Positions 17,245 through 27,192 of a stretch of 57,538 nt of DNA are shown piece by piece. Made by a program: the position numbers and the translations under genes. Each line of letters starts with the position of its first letter. Positions within the stretch are counted from its first letter, which is position 1. Source of the DNA: Bacillus sp. J33 (GTDB lineage Bacteria; Bacillota; Bacilli; Bacillales; Cytobacillaceae); contig NZ_JAEL01000023.1 in assembly GCF_000518885.1 (NCBI RefSeq), positions 211 to 57,748 of the forward strand, given 5' to 3'. Below the pieces are notes generated by a model. That model was not told the DNA's origin. It worked only from the letters and a program-made list of their open reading frames with translations, and made no database searches.

Positions 17245-17964
17245 TTATAAATCATCGATCACAATATAAGCTGCTTTGACCGGTCCATGAACACCGACGA
17301 CAAGATTCATTTCAATATCAGCAGAGTTGCTTGGACCTGTAATAAAATTTATGCAGGATGCTACCTTCTCTCCTGATTTTACTTTTTCCCGAATGATTCT
17401 TGCTGCTTGTGTCATGCGCGGTACCAATGTACTTTTCGGGATCATTATGACAGAGGCTGCAGGGAGGAAGCTGACAGTACGGCCCCTATCCTTGCTGCTG
17501 AATAAGACTGCTGTGGCAGATTCAGCCAGGGTAATATCACTGAACGTGATTCCTATATTTGCATGTGCAGCATACTCTATGTTTTTTTCCCCCATAGAAT
17601 AATCCCATTCATGCACCTCCACACCTTCTTTCGGCCAAATTTCTTTGAATAGCTTTGTGAGTCCGAATTGCCCATAGCGCTCGTCCTTCCAGGTTACAAC
17701 TGGCCCCCCGCCAAATTCGCCAACAATTTTTTTTAGCGTTTCAGGCAAGGCTTCAGCACTTGTTTCAATCAGGTCCGTATGTATCTTCGTACACTGCGTT
17801 TTTAAGGCTTCAAGCAGCTCATCTTCATTGGCTTCTTTTAAAACTGCGTCCTGCGGGCTGTAGCCCCAGTTTGGCCTTTCGACTCCATCAATTCTTTTTT
17901 CCCTTCCTAGACGTTCTGCAATTTTACTGAGAAAAGCATCTCTATTTTGGATTAATCCATTCAC
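17245..17964 (-). CDS. lutC: LutC, lactate utilization protein C
   Basis: LUD-domain protein of about 239 residues, last member of the LutABC complex that oxidises L-lactate to pyruvate. Seen: '[19 protein letters not shown]' start as in LutC proteins, '[21 protein letters not shown]' region and the C-terminal '[20 protein letters not shown]' block typical of the family. Start is GTG 17964 with AAGGAGGTG upstream; it overlaps the TGA of lutB by four bases (GTGA). The longer ATG frame reads into lutB. Terminator directly after the stop. Confidence 0.93.
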   Translation of the reverse strand: MNGLIQNRDAFLSKIAERLGREKRIDGVERPNWGYSPQDAVLKEANEDELLEALKTQCTKIHTDLIETSAEALPETLKKIVGEFGGGPVVTWKDERYGQFGLTKLFKEIWPKEGVEVHEWDYSMGEKNIEYAAHANIGITFSDITLAESATAVLFSSKDRGRTVSFLPAASVIMIPKSTLVPRMTQAARIIREKVKSGEKVASCINFITGPSNSADIEMNLVVGVHGPVKAAYIVIDDL

Positions 17965-19394
17965 TTTTGCACACCTCCTTTTGACCGGTTTTGGAACCAA
18001 TCTCTAAATCTTTCTTTATTTGGTGCAGGAAAATCGCGGATTTCTGTCCAGGCTTTTAAAGGTCCAGGCCCCTTAGTGATTTTTTCGCCTGCAGTGAACG
18101 GGTTCATTGCTGTTGGAGCAAGTTTTGAACCTATCTTATAAAGAGATGGAGATGCTGCCCCAAGGCCAAAAGCCTTCATAGCCATTTTTTCAGAGATTGG
18201 CGCCCTCCCCTCTTTCTCCACAATAACCTGGCGGTGCTTATGAAGGAGCTCATGCAGCGGAATTTTAACCGGACAGGCTTCTGTACAAGCTCCACAAAGA
18301 GTAGAGGCATAAGGAAGTTCCTTGTAGTCATCATAGCCTCCCAAGAGCGGCGAAAGAACAGCTCCAATCGGTCCGGAGTAGATAGAGCCGTATGAATGTC
18401 CTCCAACATGTCTGTATACCGGACATACATTGACACATGCAGCACAGCGGATACATTGCAAGATGGATTGGAACTCTCCACCCAAAATGTCCGAACGTCC
18501 ATTATCGACGATGACCAAATGAAAATCCTCAGGTCCATCAACATCGAACTCTTCCCTTGGCCCTGAAAGTACAGTTATATAGCTTGTCAACTTCTGGCCA
18601 ACAGCGCTTCTAGTCAGCATGCTGACCAGCACTTCCATTTCTTCATAAGTAGGCACGAGCCTTTCCATACCCATTACGGTGATTTGTGTCTTCGGCAGTG
18701 ATGTAACGAGATCTGCATTGCCTTCATTCGTTACTAAAGTTATGGAGCCCGTTTCTGCAACAGCAAAGTTGCACCCCGTTATACCAACATCTGCTGTTAA
18801 GTATTCCTGGCGAAGCATTTCTCTGGCATGCCACGCAAGCTCTTCAGGCTTCTCTGTATTCCGGTAGTTCAACTTCTCAGCAAACACGTCACGTATTTGT
18901 TCTTTATTTTTATGAAGGGCCGGTGCCACAATATGCGAAGGAGGATCATGGTCATCCACCTGCAGAATATATTCTCCCAAATCAGTTTCAATGACTTCGC
19001 ATCCTGCTTCTTCCAATTTGGCATTTAAGTTTATTTCTTCAGTAACCATCGATTTTGATTTCACAACTTTTTTTGCATTTTTCTTTTCAATTACTGTCCT
19101 AATATAACCTGATGCCTCCTCTGCAGTTTCAGCAAAATATACGTGTCCGCCCCTTTTAGCCACATTTTCACTTAACTGGTATAAGTAATAATCAAGATGC
19201 TCAAGGACGTGCTGCCGTATTTCCTCTGCAAGAGACCTCCATTCTTCCCAGTTCCCCAGTTCATGGACAGCATCAAGCCTTCTTGTCTGAAGCCTTTCCT
19301 GTGCTCCTGACACAGCCCCTCGCATAAAAGTATTATTAATCCCAGCATCCACACGCTCTTTAAATTCATCATTTGGACCTATTTTCATAGCCAT
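17961..19394 (-). CDS. lutB: LutB, Fe-S lactate utilization protein B
   Basis: About 477 residues. The N-terminal LUD domain is followed by a 2x[4Fe-4S] ferredoxin-type region: [12 protein letters not shown] and CGACTEACP with the '[20 protein letters not shown]' block between them. Start ATG 19394 ('[18 protein letters not shown]') follows GGGGGAATG. Middle gene of lutA-lutB-lutC; passes electrons in cytosolic L-lactate oxidation. In B. subtilis the operon is controlled by LutR and SinR; no lutR homologue is in this window. Confidence 0.93.
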   Translation of the reverse strand: MAMKIGPNDEFKERVDAGINNTFMRGAVSGAQERLQTRRLDAVHELGNWEEWRSLAEEIRQHVLEHLDYYLYQLSENVAKRGGHVYFAETAEEASGYIRTVIEKKNAKKVVKSKSMVTEEINLNAKLEEAGCEVIETDLGEYILQVDDHDPPSHIVAPALHKNKEQIRDVFAEKLNYRNTEKPEELAWHAREMLRQEYLTADVGITGCNFAVAETGSITLVTNEGNADLVTSLPKTQITVMGMERLVPTYEEMEVLVSMLTRSAVGQKLTSYITVLSGPREEFDVDGPEDFHLVIVDNGRSDILGGEFQSILQCIRCAACVNVCPVYRHVGGHSYGSIYSGPIGAVLSPLLGGYDDYKELPYASTLCGACTEACPVKIPLHELLHKHRQVIVEKEGRAPISEKMAMKAFGLGAASPSLYKIGSKLAPTAMNPFTAGEKITKGPGPLKAWTEIRDFPAPNKERFRDWFQNRSKGGVQK

Positions 19395-19435
19395 TCTCAT
19401 TCCCCCTAACAAAAAAGACCTCAAAATTAAATCAT

Positions 19436-20152
19436 TCAGCGGCTATTTAAAACTTCAGCAATGTGCAGCACCTTTATCGGTTTGCCTTGTTTCCCAATTC
19501 TTCCTCCTATATTCATTAAACACCCTGCGTCTGCACCAATTAAGTAATCTGCACCAATCTCTTCAATATGTTCTACCTTTTCATCCACCATTTGTTGGGA
19601 AATCTGCGCCATTTTGACCGAAAACGTTCCACCGAAACCACAGCATTGCTCTTTCCCTGGAAGCTCGGTAAATTCAAGACCTTTCACTTTTTTTAATAAT
19701 TTCATCGGTGCTTCCTTTACTCCCAGAAGGCGTGTCATATGGCAGGACGTATGATAGGTGGCTTTCCCATCAAGCCTTGCACCAACATCGTCTATCTTTA
19801 AAATATCAACAATAAATTGAGTAAGTTCATACGTTTTTTCTGCAAGCTCTTTTGCTCTTGATTCCCACACTGAATCTCCTTTAAATATGTGGGGATACTC
19901 ATGAAACATATAGGCGCATGAACCTGAAGGAGATACAACATACTCAGCATGTTCAAATGCTGTGATCATCCTTTTCATAGCTTCCTTTGATTCCTTTACA
20001 TATCCGCTGTTATAAGCAGGCTGGCCGCAGCAAACCTGTGATTCCGGAAAATCTATTTCGCATCCCAGCCATTCAAGCAATTCGACAGTTGCTTTGCCGG
20101 CATTCCCCTGAAACAAATCTACCAGGCATGTCGCAAAAAGGCTTACCTTCAT
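19436..20152 (-). CDS. lutA: LutA, CCG-domain lactate utilization protein A
   Basis: 238 residues with two cysteine-rich CCG motifs: '[17 protein letters not shown]' and '[16 protein letters not shown]'. This heterodisulfide-reductase-type fold binds a noncubane Fe-S cluster. It is the first gene of lutABC, 41 bp ahead of lutB. Start ATG 20152 after GGGAGAGGG. Length equals the family norm (~238). Confidence 0.93.
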   Translation of the reverse strand: MKVSLFATCLVDLFQGNAGKATVELLEWLGCEIDFPESQVCCGQPAYNSGYVKESKEAMKRMITAFEHAEYVVSPSGSCAYMFHEYPHIFKGDSVWESRAKELAEKTYELTQFIVDILKIDDVGARLDGKATYHTSCHMTRLLGVKEAPMKLLKKVKGLEFTELPGKEQCCGFGGTFSVKMAQISQQMVDEKVEHIEEIGADYLIGADAGCLMNIGGRIGKQGKPIKVLHIAEVLNSR

Positions 20153-20355
20153 ACTTCCCTCTCCCTAAGCAATTTTTATATCTATTATTTTACTATACTT
20201 GGGATAACCTTTGCTTCAATTTAAAAAATATTCAAATAATTTTACTCTGCACAATTGCACCTGTAATCTGACAATGTTTTACTTCCTTTAATTCCGGCAA
20301 AAATATGATAAAATGATATGATGTCTAAGATGCAAATAAAGGGAGTTCAAAATAA

Positions 20356-22107
20356 ATGACTGTAATAGCAAGTACGCTGAATGCGAAATATATTCATACA
20401 AACATTGCCATCCGCTATTTAAAGGCTTATGCTGAGCCTGATTTTAATGTGGAGCTGGCTGAATATACAATTAAAGACCCTGTGATGAATATCGTTACAG
20501 ACCTTATTCGCAAAAAACCTTCTGTGATTGGTTTTAGCTGTTATATATGGAATATTGAAGAGACTATTAAGGTCATTAAAATGATTAAAAAAATTGATCC
20601 TTCCATTCACATTGTAGCTGGAGGACCTGAGGTAACGTATGATGTTGCCGAATGGATGGAAAATATAAACGAATTTGATTTTATTGTGATCGGAGAAGGT
20701 GAAGAAACCTTCAAGCAGCTTTTAACTGAATTAAATGGCGGCATGAATATGGAAAATGTGCACGGTCTCGCTTTTAGGAAAGACGGTCAGGTCTATATTA
20801 ATCCGCAGCGGAACAAGCTTGATTTGCGGGAGCTGCCTTCTCCATTCCGATTTGAGGAAGATATTCCTCACCTATCGAAGCGTGTTACTTATATAGAGAC
20901 AAGCCGAGGATGCCCGTTTAGCTGCCAGTTTTGCCTATCTTCCATAGAAGTGGGGGTGCGCTACTTTGACAGAGAAAAAATTAAAGAAGATATCCGGTAT
21001 TTAATGAAAAATGGTGCCAAAACTATTAAATTTGTTGACCGCACTTTTAATATCAGCCGCAGTTATGCTCTTGAGATGTTTCAGTTTCTGATCGATGAGC
21101 ATCTGCCCGGAACTGTATTTCAGTTTGAAATCACTGCAGATATCATGAGGCCTGAAGTTATCGAATTTCTTAATAAAAATGCACCTGCAGGTTTATTCAG
21201 ATTTGAGATTGGCGTTCAGTCAACGAATGACTACACAAATGAACTGGTTATGAGGAAACAAAACTTCGATAAGCTTTGCAGGACGGTTACAATGGTTAAA
21301 GATGGAGGAAAAATCGACCAGCATCTTGATTTAATTGCAGGACTGCCCGAGGAAGATTATCATTCCTTCAAAAAAACATTCAATGATGTTTTTGCAATGC
21401 GTCCGGAAGAGCTTCAGCTTGGCTTCTTGAAAATGCTGAGAGGCACTGGCCTAAGACTAAGAGCCAAAGAACACAACTATATATATATGGATCATTCCCC
21501 ATATGAAATACTGGGAAATAATGTTCTTTCTTTTGATGATATTATCCGTATTAAACAGGTTGAAGATGTTTTGGAGAAATATTGGAATGACCACAGGATG
21601 GATGCTACAGTTGAATATTTGGTCACAAAAGTCTTTCCTACTCCTTTCGACTTTTTCCAGGAGTTCGGCAGCTATTGGGAGAAAAAAGGATGGTCCCGAA
21701 TTGGCCATCAGCTGGAGGATCTCTTCAGGCGCTTATTAGAGTTCCTTCAATACAAGGAAATTTCAGATCTTGATATTGTCGAGGGCCTTATGAAATATGA
21801 CTATATTTCAAAGCAAAAGTATAAGCCAAGAAAACCATGGTGGCAGCCAAGCTTTGAAAAGGCTGAAAGGTCAAGGATTTATCAGTATCTCCTTGAAAAA
21901 CCTGACCAATTGGGAGAAACCTTTTCCAGTCTGAAGCTATCTGAAAAAGAAATATACAAACACACATTATTAGAAAATCTGACATTTGATATTGAGAAAT
22001 ATTTTAAAGAAAACAAACTGGAGCGGAAAGAAACAGCCTTCCTCGCCTATTTTGATCCAAGTGAGGAAAAGGTGTCCATCTTCTCGGGTGCCCTAAATAA
22101 TTTATAA
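20356..22107 (+). CDS. B12-binding-domain radical SAM protein (DUF4080 type)
   Basis: 583 residues. Residues ~1-135 form a cobalamin-binding Rossmann-like domain ('STLNAKYIHTNIAIRYLKAY', 'IGFSCYIWNIE', 'VAGGPEVTYD', 'GEGEETF'). Residues ~175-370 form a radical-SAM barrel with C186-x3-C190-x2-C193 in 'GCPFSCQFCLSS'. A DUF4080 C-terminal domain follows. Such enzymes cleave S-adenosylmethionine to make a radical; the substrate is unknown, possibly a methylation or tRNA/cofactor modification. Single gene ending in a bidirectional terminator shared with the micro-genes opposite. Confidence 0.88.
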   Translation: MTVIASTLNAKYIHTNIAIRYLKAYAEPDFNVELAEYTIKDPVMNIVTDLIRKKPSVIGFSCYIWNIEETIKVIKMIKKIDPSIHIVAGGPEVTYDVAEWMENINEFDFIVIGEGEETFKQLLTELNGGMNMENVHGLAFRKDGQVYINPQRNKLDLRELPSPFRFEEDIPHLSKRVTYIETSRGCPFSCQFCLSSIEVGVRYFDREKIKEDIRYLMKNGAKTIKFVDRTFNISRSYALEMFQFLIDEHLPGTVFQFEITADIMRPEVIEFLNKNAPAGLFRFEIGVQSTNDYTNELVMRKQNFDKLCRTVTMVKDGGKIDQHLDLIAGLPEEDYHSFKKTFNDVFAMRPEELQLGFLKMLRGTGLRLRAKEHNYIYMDHSPYEILGNNVLSFDDIIRIKQVEDVLEKYWNDHRMDATVEYLVTKVFPTPFDFFQEFGSYWEKKGWSRIGHQLEDLFRRLLEFLQYKEISDLDIVEGLMKYDYISKQKYKPRKPWWQPSFEKAERSRIYQYLLEKPDQLGETFSSLKLSEKEIYKHTLLENLTFDIEKYFKENKLERKETAFLAYFDPSEEKVSIFSGALNNL

Positions 22108-22109
22108 AT

Positions 22110-22140
22110 GCTAAAAAAACCGGCAATGCCGGTTTTTTTA
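22110..22140. terminator. Bidirectional terminator
   Basis: AAAAAAACCGGC-AAT-GCCGGTTTTTTT, symmetrical with T-tracts both ways; serves the radical SAM gene (plus) and the 50-codon gene (minus) whose stop lies at its edge. Confidence 0.9.
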
Positions 22141-22290
22141 GCATTTATCATCATTTCTGTTTTTATTTTTTTCGCGATTCATAAATGGCAGCTCATATAA
22201 TTTATTTGCGTTTATATCGCCAAACTCCATCCCAAATTCTATATTCGAAGAATCACTGTGTTTGACGTCTTTTGGCTTTCTTTTATTCAC
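22138..22290 (-). CDS. 50-residue polar micro-protein with EFxxEF motif
   Basis: GTG at 22290 overlaps the TAG of the preceding micro-gene by one base; GAGGGT lies upstream. Highly polar, Lys/Asn-rich (begins VNKRKPKDVKHSD) and carries 'IEFGMEFGDIN', which resembles the EFxTEF core of gamma-type spore SASPs and the 'SEFSAEFSQGE' of its neighbour. Ends at a strong terminator. Spore role is a guess from composition and motif. Confidence 0.5.
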   Translation of the reverse strand: MNKRKPKDVKHSDSSNIEFGMEFGDINANKLYELPFMNREKNKNRNDDKC

Positions 22291-22451
22291 TAGGCTCTAC
22301 CCTCTCTCCCATGTTTGGAGTTTCGGTTTGCTGTTTTCACCGTGTTTTCACCCTGGCTGAATTCCGCTGAGAATTCTGATTCCTGCAGGTTCTTTTTAGG
22401 AGTTTTGCTGTATTTTTCAACCGCATTATATTCAGCTTTGCGCTTGGCCAT
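22290..22451 (-). CDS. 53-residue polar micro-protein with EFxxEF motif
   Basis: ATG at 22451 with strong GGAGGAGAT upstream. Sequence begins MAKRKAEYNAVEKYSKTPKK and contains 'SEFSAEFSQGENTVKTANRN'. Hydrophilic, no Cys or Trp, low-complexity Lys/Asn/Glu content typical of small spore proteins. Forms a one-base-overlap pair with the downstream micro-gene. Not firmly assignable; SASP-like by motif only. Confidence 0.6.
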   Translation of the reverse strand: MAKRKAEYNAVEKYSKTPKKNLQESEFSAEFSQGENTVKTANRNSKHGREGRA

Positions 22452-22602
22452 CCTTATCTCCTCCTTTTAAGCTAAATTTACTTTATTATTTTTCGTAAAA
22501 AAACAGCTTTCATTCCTGTATTAAGCTTCCTTATTTTACTTCTGAAAATAATGATAAAAAAAATCCTTCAACATAAAATAAGCAAAAAAGGAATGAATCG
22601 CT

Positions 22603-22953
22603 TTGACAAACAAGAAGAGCAAAAACACAGAAAATATTGGAATTGATAATACACTTCCGCATCAAATTGAAGCGCCAAGCTTTAAAGATACAGGAATAAA
22701 CCTTCAGCCACCTTTTAAGAACTCATTTGATGTAACCATCGGGGACAGTTTCTACTCGTCAGACAACTCACCTTTGGAGAACTGGAGTGATGAGACGGAT
22801 CCTGAAATAATGGCAGGCGATGAATGGGTACATCCAACAAATGATATTGGGTGGAACACAACGGAAAACAAAGAGCTCCTTGAAAGCAGGAAACCTCCGC
22901 AGGGATATCCTTTTATGCACCCCACAAAAGATGTAAGCCGAGGTACTGACTAA
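22603..22953 (+). CDS. DUF3905-like hypothetical protein
   Basis: 116 residues, hydrophilic, no signal. Two related blocks, 'WVHPTNDIGWNTTENKELLE' and 'GYPFMHPTKDVSRGTD', repeat an HPT(N/K)D(I/V) element that I associate with the Bacillaceae family DUF3905. Start is TTG 22603 with AAAAAGGAATG upstream. Terminator right after. Function unknown; families restricted to Bacillaceae are often sporulation-linked. Confidence 0.6.
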   Translation: MTNKKSKNTENIGIDNTLPHQIEAPSFKDTGINLQPPFKNSFDVTIGDSFYSSDNSPLENWSDETDPEIMAGDEWVHPTNDIGWNTTENKELLESRKPPQGYPFMHPTKDVSRGTD

Positions 22954-22961
22954 AGGAAATA

Positions 22962-22995
22962 CAAAAGCAGTCCGGAATTTTCCGGACTGCTTTTT
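22962..22995. terminator. Bidirectional terminator
   Basis: AAAGCAGTCCGGAA / TTCCGGACTGCTTTTT; separates the convergent DUF3905-like gene and the K+ channel gene, whose stop lies in the stem. Confidence 0.85.
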
Positions 22996-24358
22996 AGCCA
23001 ATAATAACGCGTTCTTTTGGATAATGAAAATTTGGCTGCTTTTCTTTTCCACCTATTATATATAAGAAAGAAGTCAATCCTATTCTCCCAATAAACATTA
23101 GCGCCATAATAATACACTTCCCTATATTTGACAGGTCCGGGGTAATCCCCATTGATAAACCCGTGGTACCAAAGGCGGAACAAACCTCAAAAATAATCTC
23201 TATAATATGGTGGTTTTTCTCGGTAATACTTAGAATCACAACCGAGATAAAACACATTCCCACAGCAAGCAGAGTGATTGCCAAGGACTTAAGTATATCA
23301 TCTTCGTGAATTTCTCTCTTAAAGACCTTAATATCGCGATTTCCCCTTGCAAAATGATAGATGAAGAGAATATTGACGGCAAAAGTAGTCGTCCTGATTC
23401 CTCCGCCGACTGAGCTTGGTGAAGCCCCGATAAACATCAAAATACTCATTACCAAAAGCGTGGGCATAGTGAATTCACTGACATCCATGGTTGATAGGCC
23501 ACCGCTTCTTGTCGTTGCTGATTGAAAGAATGCGTAAAAAAAGCTCTTGTGCCAGCTCATGTCTTTAAAATAATGTCCGAATTCCATTACAAGCAAAATT
23601 ACCGTGCCGAATACAAGGAGAATGGCATATGTAACAGTGGTCAGCTTTGCAAATAAAGAGAAACGGAATGGCTGCCCATGATCCCATTTGCTCCTGAATA
23701 AATATGCTTTTGTTTCAATTAGTACCGGGAAGCCTATTGCTCCTAATGTAATCAGGATAATATTAATAAGCTGGACAAAATAGTCGCCGGCATAAGGCTG
23801 CAAAGATGCACCGGTAATATCCATCCCTCCATTAGTCGTGGCGCTTACTGATGCGAAAAGAGCGTGAAGAAAGGCTTCATCCCAAGTCGAATAATACTTT
23901 AGAAAATGAAAGCCAAGGATTAGCGCACCAATTGTTTCAATTACAAGGATAATCTTAATAATCTCCTTAATTAAATTAACAAGTCCAGATAAAGCATATT
24001 GATTATGGTCCACCATAATTAAACGGCGTCCCCGGAGTCCAATTTTGCGGCCAAGCAAAAGCCAAAAAAAGGTTCCCAATGCCATAATGCCTATCCCGCC
24101 AAACTGAAGAATAAACATGATGACAAAATAGCCGAAAACACTGTATGTTTCTGAAATATTAACCACTGACAGCCCTGTAACACTCACAGCGCTGACTGCA
24201 GTGAAAACAGTGTCAATAAATGCCACTTCAACACCAGGCTTATGAACACCCGGTATCCTCAATAACAAAACCGAAACAGAAACTGCCAATAAATAATATC
24301 CTGATATCACTTGGGCAGGTGTAAGTTTATCCAGCCAATGTCTTAAATCTTTCCACAT
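22994..24358 (-). CDS. ktrB: KtrB/TrkH-family potassium channel subunit
   Basis: About 454 residues, four M1-P-M2 repeats of the Ktr/Trk superfamily. The selectivity-filter loops are visible: 'SAVSVTGLSVV', 'SATTNGGMDI', 'SATTRSGGLST' and 'SAFGTTGLSM', each with the conserved Gly. It moves K+ (with Na+ coupling) across the membrane with a cytosolic KtrA/KtrC gating partner, which is not in this window, as is usual for ktrD-type orphans. Start chosen at 24358 ('MWKDLRHWLDKLTPAQV') because homologues begin near here; the ATG at 24400 is possible and neither has a strong ribosome site. Confidence 0.88.
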   Translation of the reverse strand: MWKDLRHWLDKLTPAQVISGYYLLAVSVSVLLLRIPGVHKPGVEVAFIDTVFTAVSAVSVTGLSVVNISETYSVFGYFVIMFILQFGGIGIMALGTFFWLLLGRKIGLRGRRLIMVDHNQYALSGLVNLIKEIIKIILVIETIGALILGFHFLKYYSTWDEAFLHALFASVSATTNGGMDITGASLQPYAGDYFVQLINIILITLGAIGFPVLIETKAYLFRSKWDHGQPFRFSLFAKLTTVTYAILLVFGTVILLVMEFGHYFKDMSWHKSFFYAFFQSATTRSGGLSTMDVSEFTMPTLLVMSILMFIGASPSSVGGGIRTTTFAVNILFIYHFARGNRDIKVFKREIHEDDILKSLAITLLAVGMCFISVVILSITEKNHHIIEIIFEVCSAFGTTGLSMGITPDLSNIGKCIIMALMFIGRIGLTSFLYIIGGKEKQPNFHYPKERVIIG

Positions 24359-24542
24359 AATATACCTGACCCTTCCGAAAATTTTCCTAACCCTTATCAT
24401 AAAGAATATACCCTGTTTTTTAAAGGGCTATAAGAAAATTCGCACGAAGTTTTTTATTTTTATATAATAAAACTAGAAAAGCGCTATGCGCCCACCTATT
24501 GGACAAGCTTTCTTTTGAAAATAAATCAGGAGGATATATAAC

Positions 24543-25661
24543 ATGCTATTGCCTGATCTTGCAGAAAAAATCATTGCCGAAGTACGTAAATTTCTTCATG
24601 AAGATATCATTGTTGCCGATACATGCGGCGTCATCATTGCAAGTACGGATACAAGCAGAATCGGAACCTTTCACGAAGGTGCTCTGATTACAATAAAAAC
24701 CCGAGACAAGTTAATCATAACGAAAGAAGACCAAACAAGACTGAAGGGGGTAAAAGCAGGCATTAATCTCCCCATATTCTTTAAAGGCGAAACGGTTGGT
24801 GTTATAGGGATTACCGGGATTCCTGAAAAGGTTTCTCCATATGGGGAAATTATTAGGAAATTGACAGAGTTATTTATCAGCGAAAGCTATTATGCAGATC
24901 AGCTGGACTGGCAAGCCAGAGCGCTTGAAGGATTTATGTTTGACTGGCTCCAGACTAAAGAATGGGACCCTTCCTTTAGAGAACGGGCGCATTTGCTTAA
25001 CATCAATCTCTCAATTGATAGGCAAGTCTCCATAGCTGAATTTAAACAGAGCCACCAATTGATGAACAGAGACCTCTGGAATACAATCCTATCCTGGAAG
25101 GAGGCCAGCCGGGACGATTTAATAATTCGGTGGGGAAATGACAGGATTGTCCTTTTAGCAGGGGCCTCCTCCACTAACAATCATTATCACCTAAAAGAGA
25201 AAGCTGCCCGCTTCCACCGTTTTTTGGAAAGTCTATTATTGAGACAAGTTTATATGGGCACAGGGAAGCCCGTTTCCCCATCCAATATGGCTGATGCATT
25301 CAGGCAGGCGGAACGTGCCTTAAAAATAGCAAAAGACCGAGGAAAAATCATTTTCGATGAAGATCTGACAATGGAAATGATATTTGATGACCTCTCTCAT
25401 GAAACAAAAAAAGATTTTATTAATAGAACTGTAAGTCCAATTATTCATGAAGAAGATTTGATGTTAACCATCCAAGAGTTATTCAAACAAAACCATTCTC
25501 TTAAAAATACTGCTGAAGCCCTGCACATACATATTAATACTTTGCATTACCGGCTAAAAAAGATACATGACCTATCCGGCTTGAACACTTCAAATATTGA
25601 GGATCTTATTAAATTGTATTTAGCCATTAGACTTTTAGAGGAAGGTACAAAAAATCCCTAA
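24543..25661 (+). CDS. CdaR/PucR-family transcriptional regulator
   Basis: 372 residues. N-terminal sugar-diacid-recognition domain ('LPDLAEKIIAEVRKFLHEDI', 'GVIIASTDTSRIGTFHEGA'), a middle GGDEF-like domain, and the C-terminal PucR-type HTH ('NTAEALHIHINTLHYRLKKI'). CdaR-type proteins respond to glycerate, glycolate or sugar diacids. It directly precedes the glcD-glcF genes on the same strand, so it likely activates them. ATG 24543 follows CAGGAGGATATATAAC. A terminator separates it from glcD. Confidence 0.88.
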   Translation: MLLPDLAEKIIAEVRKFLHEDIIVADTCGVIIASTDTSRIGTFHEGALITIKTRDKLIITKEDQTRLKGVKAGINLPIFFKGETVGVIGITGIPEKVSPYGEIIRKLTELFISESYYADQLDWQARALEGFMFDWLQTKEWDPSFRERAHLLNINLSIDRQVSIAEFKQSHQLMNRDLWNTILSWKEASRDDLIIRWGNDRIVLLAGASSTNNHYHLKEKAARFHRFLESLLLRQVYMGTGKPVSPSNMADAFRQAERALKIAKDRGKIIFDEDLTMEMIFDDLSHETKKDFINRTVSPIIHEEDLMLTIQELFKQNHSLKNTAEALHIHINTLHYRLKKIHDLSGLNTSNIEDLIKLYLAIRLLEEGTKNP

Positions 25662-25692
25662 ATGTGTTGTTATTTTTCATACTTTTATCTAT

Positions 25693-25717
25693 AGCAGGGC
25701 TTACCTGCTTTTTTTTA
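25693..25717 (+). terminator. Terminator of the CdaR-type regulator gene
   Basis: AGCAGG (25693-25698) / CCTGCT (25704-25709) followed by nine T. Confidence 0.8.
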
Positions 25718-25779
25718 TACTGAAATTATATACTTAGCTATTCAGCTTCACCAGTACATTTTAAGGGAGAGAAACATGA

Positions 25780-27192
25780 ATGATCGACAGCCATATTAAA
25801 GATAAATTAAAAGCCATTGTTGGCGCTGAAAATTTTGATGACTCAAAAGCTGGGCGCCTGGTTTATTCCTATGATGCCACCCCTAACTTTCAATCCATGC
25901 CAGACGCTGTCATCAGTCCCCGAGATAAATATGAAGTTGCAGAGGTAGTAAAAATTTGCAACAGCAGCAATTTACCCATAGTAGCGAGAGGCTCCGGAAC
26001 CAATCTTTGTGCGGGTACATGTCCAACAGATGGGGGCATAGTACTTCTATTCAGGCATATGAACAAAATTCTCGAAATTGATGAAGAAAACCTGACGGTA
26101 ACTGTGCAGCCAGGTGTCATTACACTGAATATGATAAATGAGGTTGAAGCACGAGGGCTTTTTTATCCTCCTGACCCAAGTTCAATGAAAATCAGCACTA
26201 TAGGAGGCAACATCAACGAGAATTCAGGAGGGCTTCGAGGTTTAAAGTATGGTGTAACCAGAGATTATGTGATTGGGCTGGAAGCAGTCCTGGCCAATGG
26301 GGATATTATCAGAACCGGAGGAAAGCTTGCAAAGGATGTGGCAGGCTATGATTTCACCCGGTTACTTGTAGGATCGGAAGGAACTCTGGGGATTATTACG
26401 GAAGCAATATTAAAATTAATCCCACTGCCTGAAACCAAAAAGACCATGCTGGCTCTTTATCAGGATTTGGAAGAAGCTGCTAAATCAGTATCTAAGATCA
26501 TTTCACAAAAAATTATTCCGGCTACACTGGAATTTCTGGATCAGCCTACATTAAAAGTTGTTGAAGACTTTGCCCAAATAGGACTGCCTACAGATGTTCA
26601 AGCAGTGCTTCTGATTGAACAGGACGGTCCGCTGGAAGTTGTAGAAAGAGATATGCAGAAAATGGCTGAAATCTGCCAAGAGCATGGAGCTGTTTCAGTC
26701 AAAGTAGCAAAATCGGAAGGTGAGGCTGAAAGCTTGAGGACTGCCCGCCGTGCGGCATTATCAGCCCTGGCCCGCTTAAAGCCGACAACAATCCTTGAAG
26801 ACGCAACAGTCCCAAGGTCGGAAATTGCCAAGATGGTAAAAGCAATCAACGAAATCTCAGATAAATACAGGCTTTCGATCTGCACATTTGGCCATGCCGG
26901 AGATGGGAATCTGCATCCTACGTGCCCTGCAAATGCCAGAGACCATGATGAAATGGAGCGCGTAGAAAAAGCATTTGAAGAAATTTTCATAAAGGCAATT
27001 GAGCTTGGCGGCACGATTACTGGAGAACACGGAGTAGGAGTTATGAAGGCTCCTTATCTCGAACTTAAGCTCGGTAAAGAAGGAATTGCAGCGATGAAGG
27101 CAGTTAAGGCTGCTCTTGACCCGAATAATATTTTGAATCCCGGGAAAGTATTTGCCAAGGACAGCAGAAAACGAGTGGTGGTTACAAAATGA
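25780..27192 (+). CDS. glcD: FAD-linked glycolate/2-hydroxyacid oxidase subunit GlcD
   Basis: 470 residues, VAO/PCMH-type flavoprotein. The FAD-binding part shows 'PIVARGSGTNLCAGTCPTDG' and 'YPPDPSSMKISTIGGNINEN', the C-terminal cap shows 'GHAGDGNLHP' and 'GGTITGEHGVGVMK', all family hallmarks. It oxidises glycolate or D-lactate, passing electrons to the GlcF Fe-S subunit. The ATG at 25780 lies 10 bases after AAGGGAG; it overlaps glcF by four bases. No separate glcE gene is present, as commonly in Bacillus. Substrate by homology only. Confidence 0.9.
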   Translation: MIDSHIKDKLKAIVGAENFDDSKAGRLVYSYDATPNFQSMPDAVISPRDKYEVAEVVKICNSSNLPIVARGSGTNLCAGTCPTDGGIVLLFRHMNKILEIDEENLTVTVQPGVITLNMINEVEARGLFYPPDPSSMKISTIGGNINENSGGLRGLKYGVTRDYVIGLEAVLANGDIIRTGGKLAKDVAGYDFTRLLVGSEGTLGIITEAILKLIPLPETKKTMLALYQDLEEAAKSVSKIISQKIIPATLEFLDQPTLKVVEDFAQIGLPTDVQAVLLIEQDGPLEVVERDMQKMAEICQEHGAVSVKVAKSEGEAESLRTARRAALSALARLKPTTILEDATVPRSEIAKMVKAINEISDKYRLSICTFGHAGDGNLHPTCPANARDHDEMERVEKAFEEIFIKAIELGGTITGEHGVGVMKAPYLELKLGKEGIAAMKAVKAALDPNNILNPGKVFAKDSRKRVVVTK

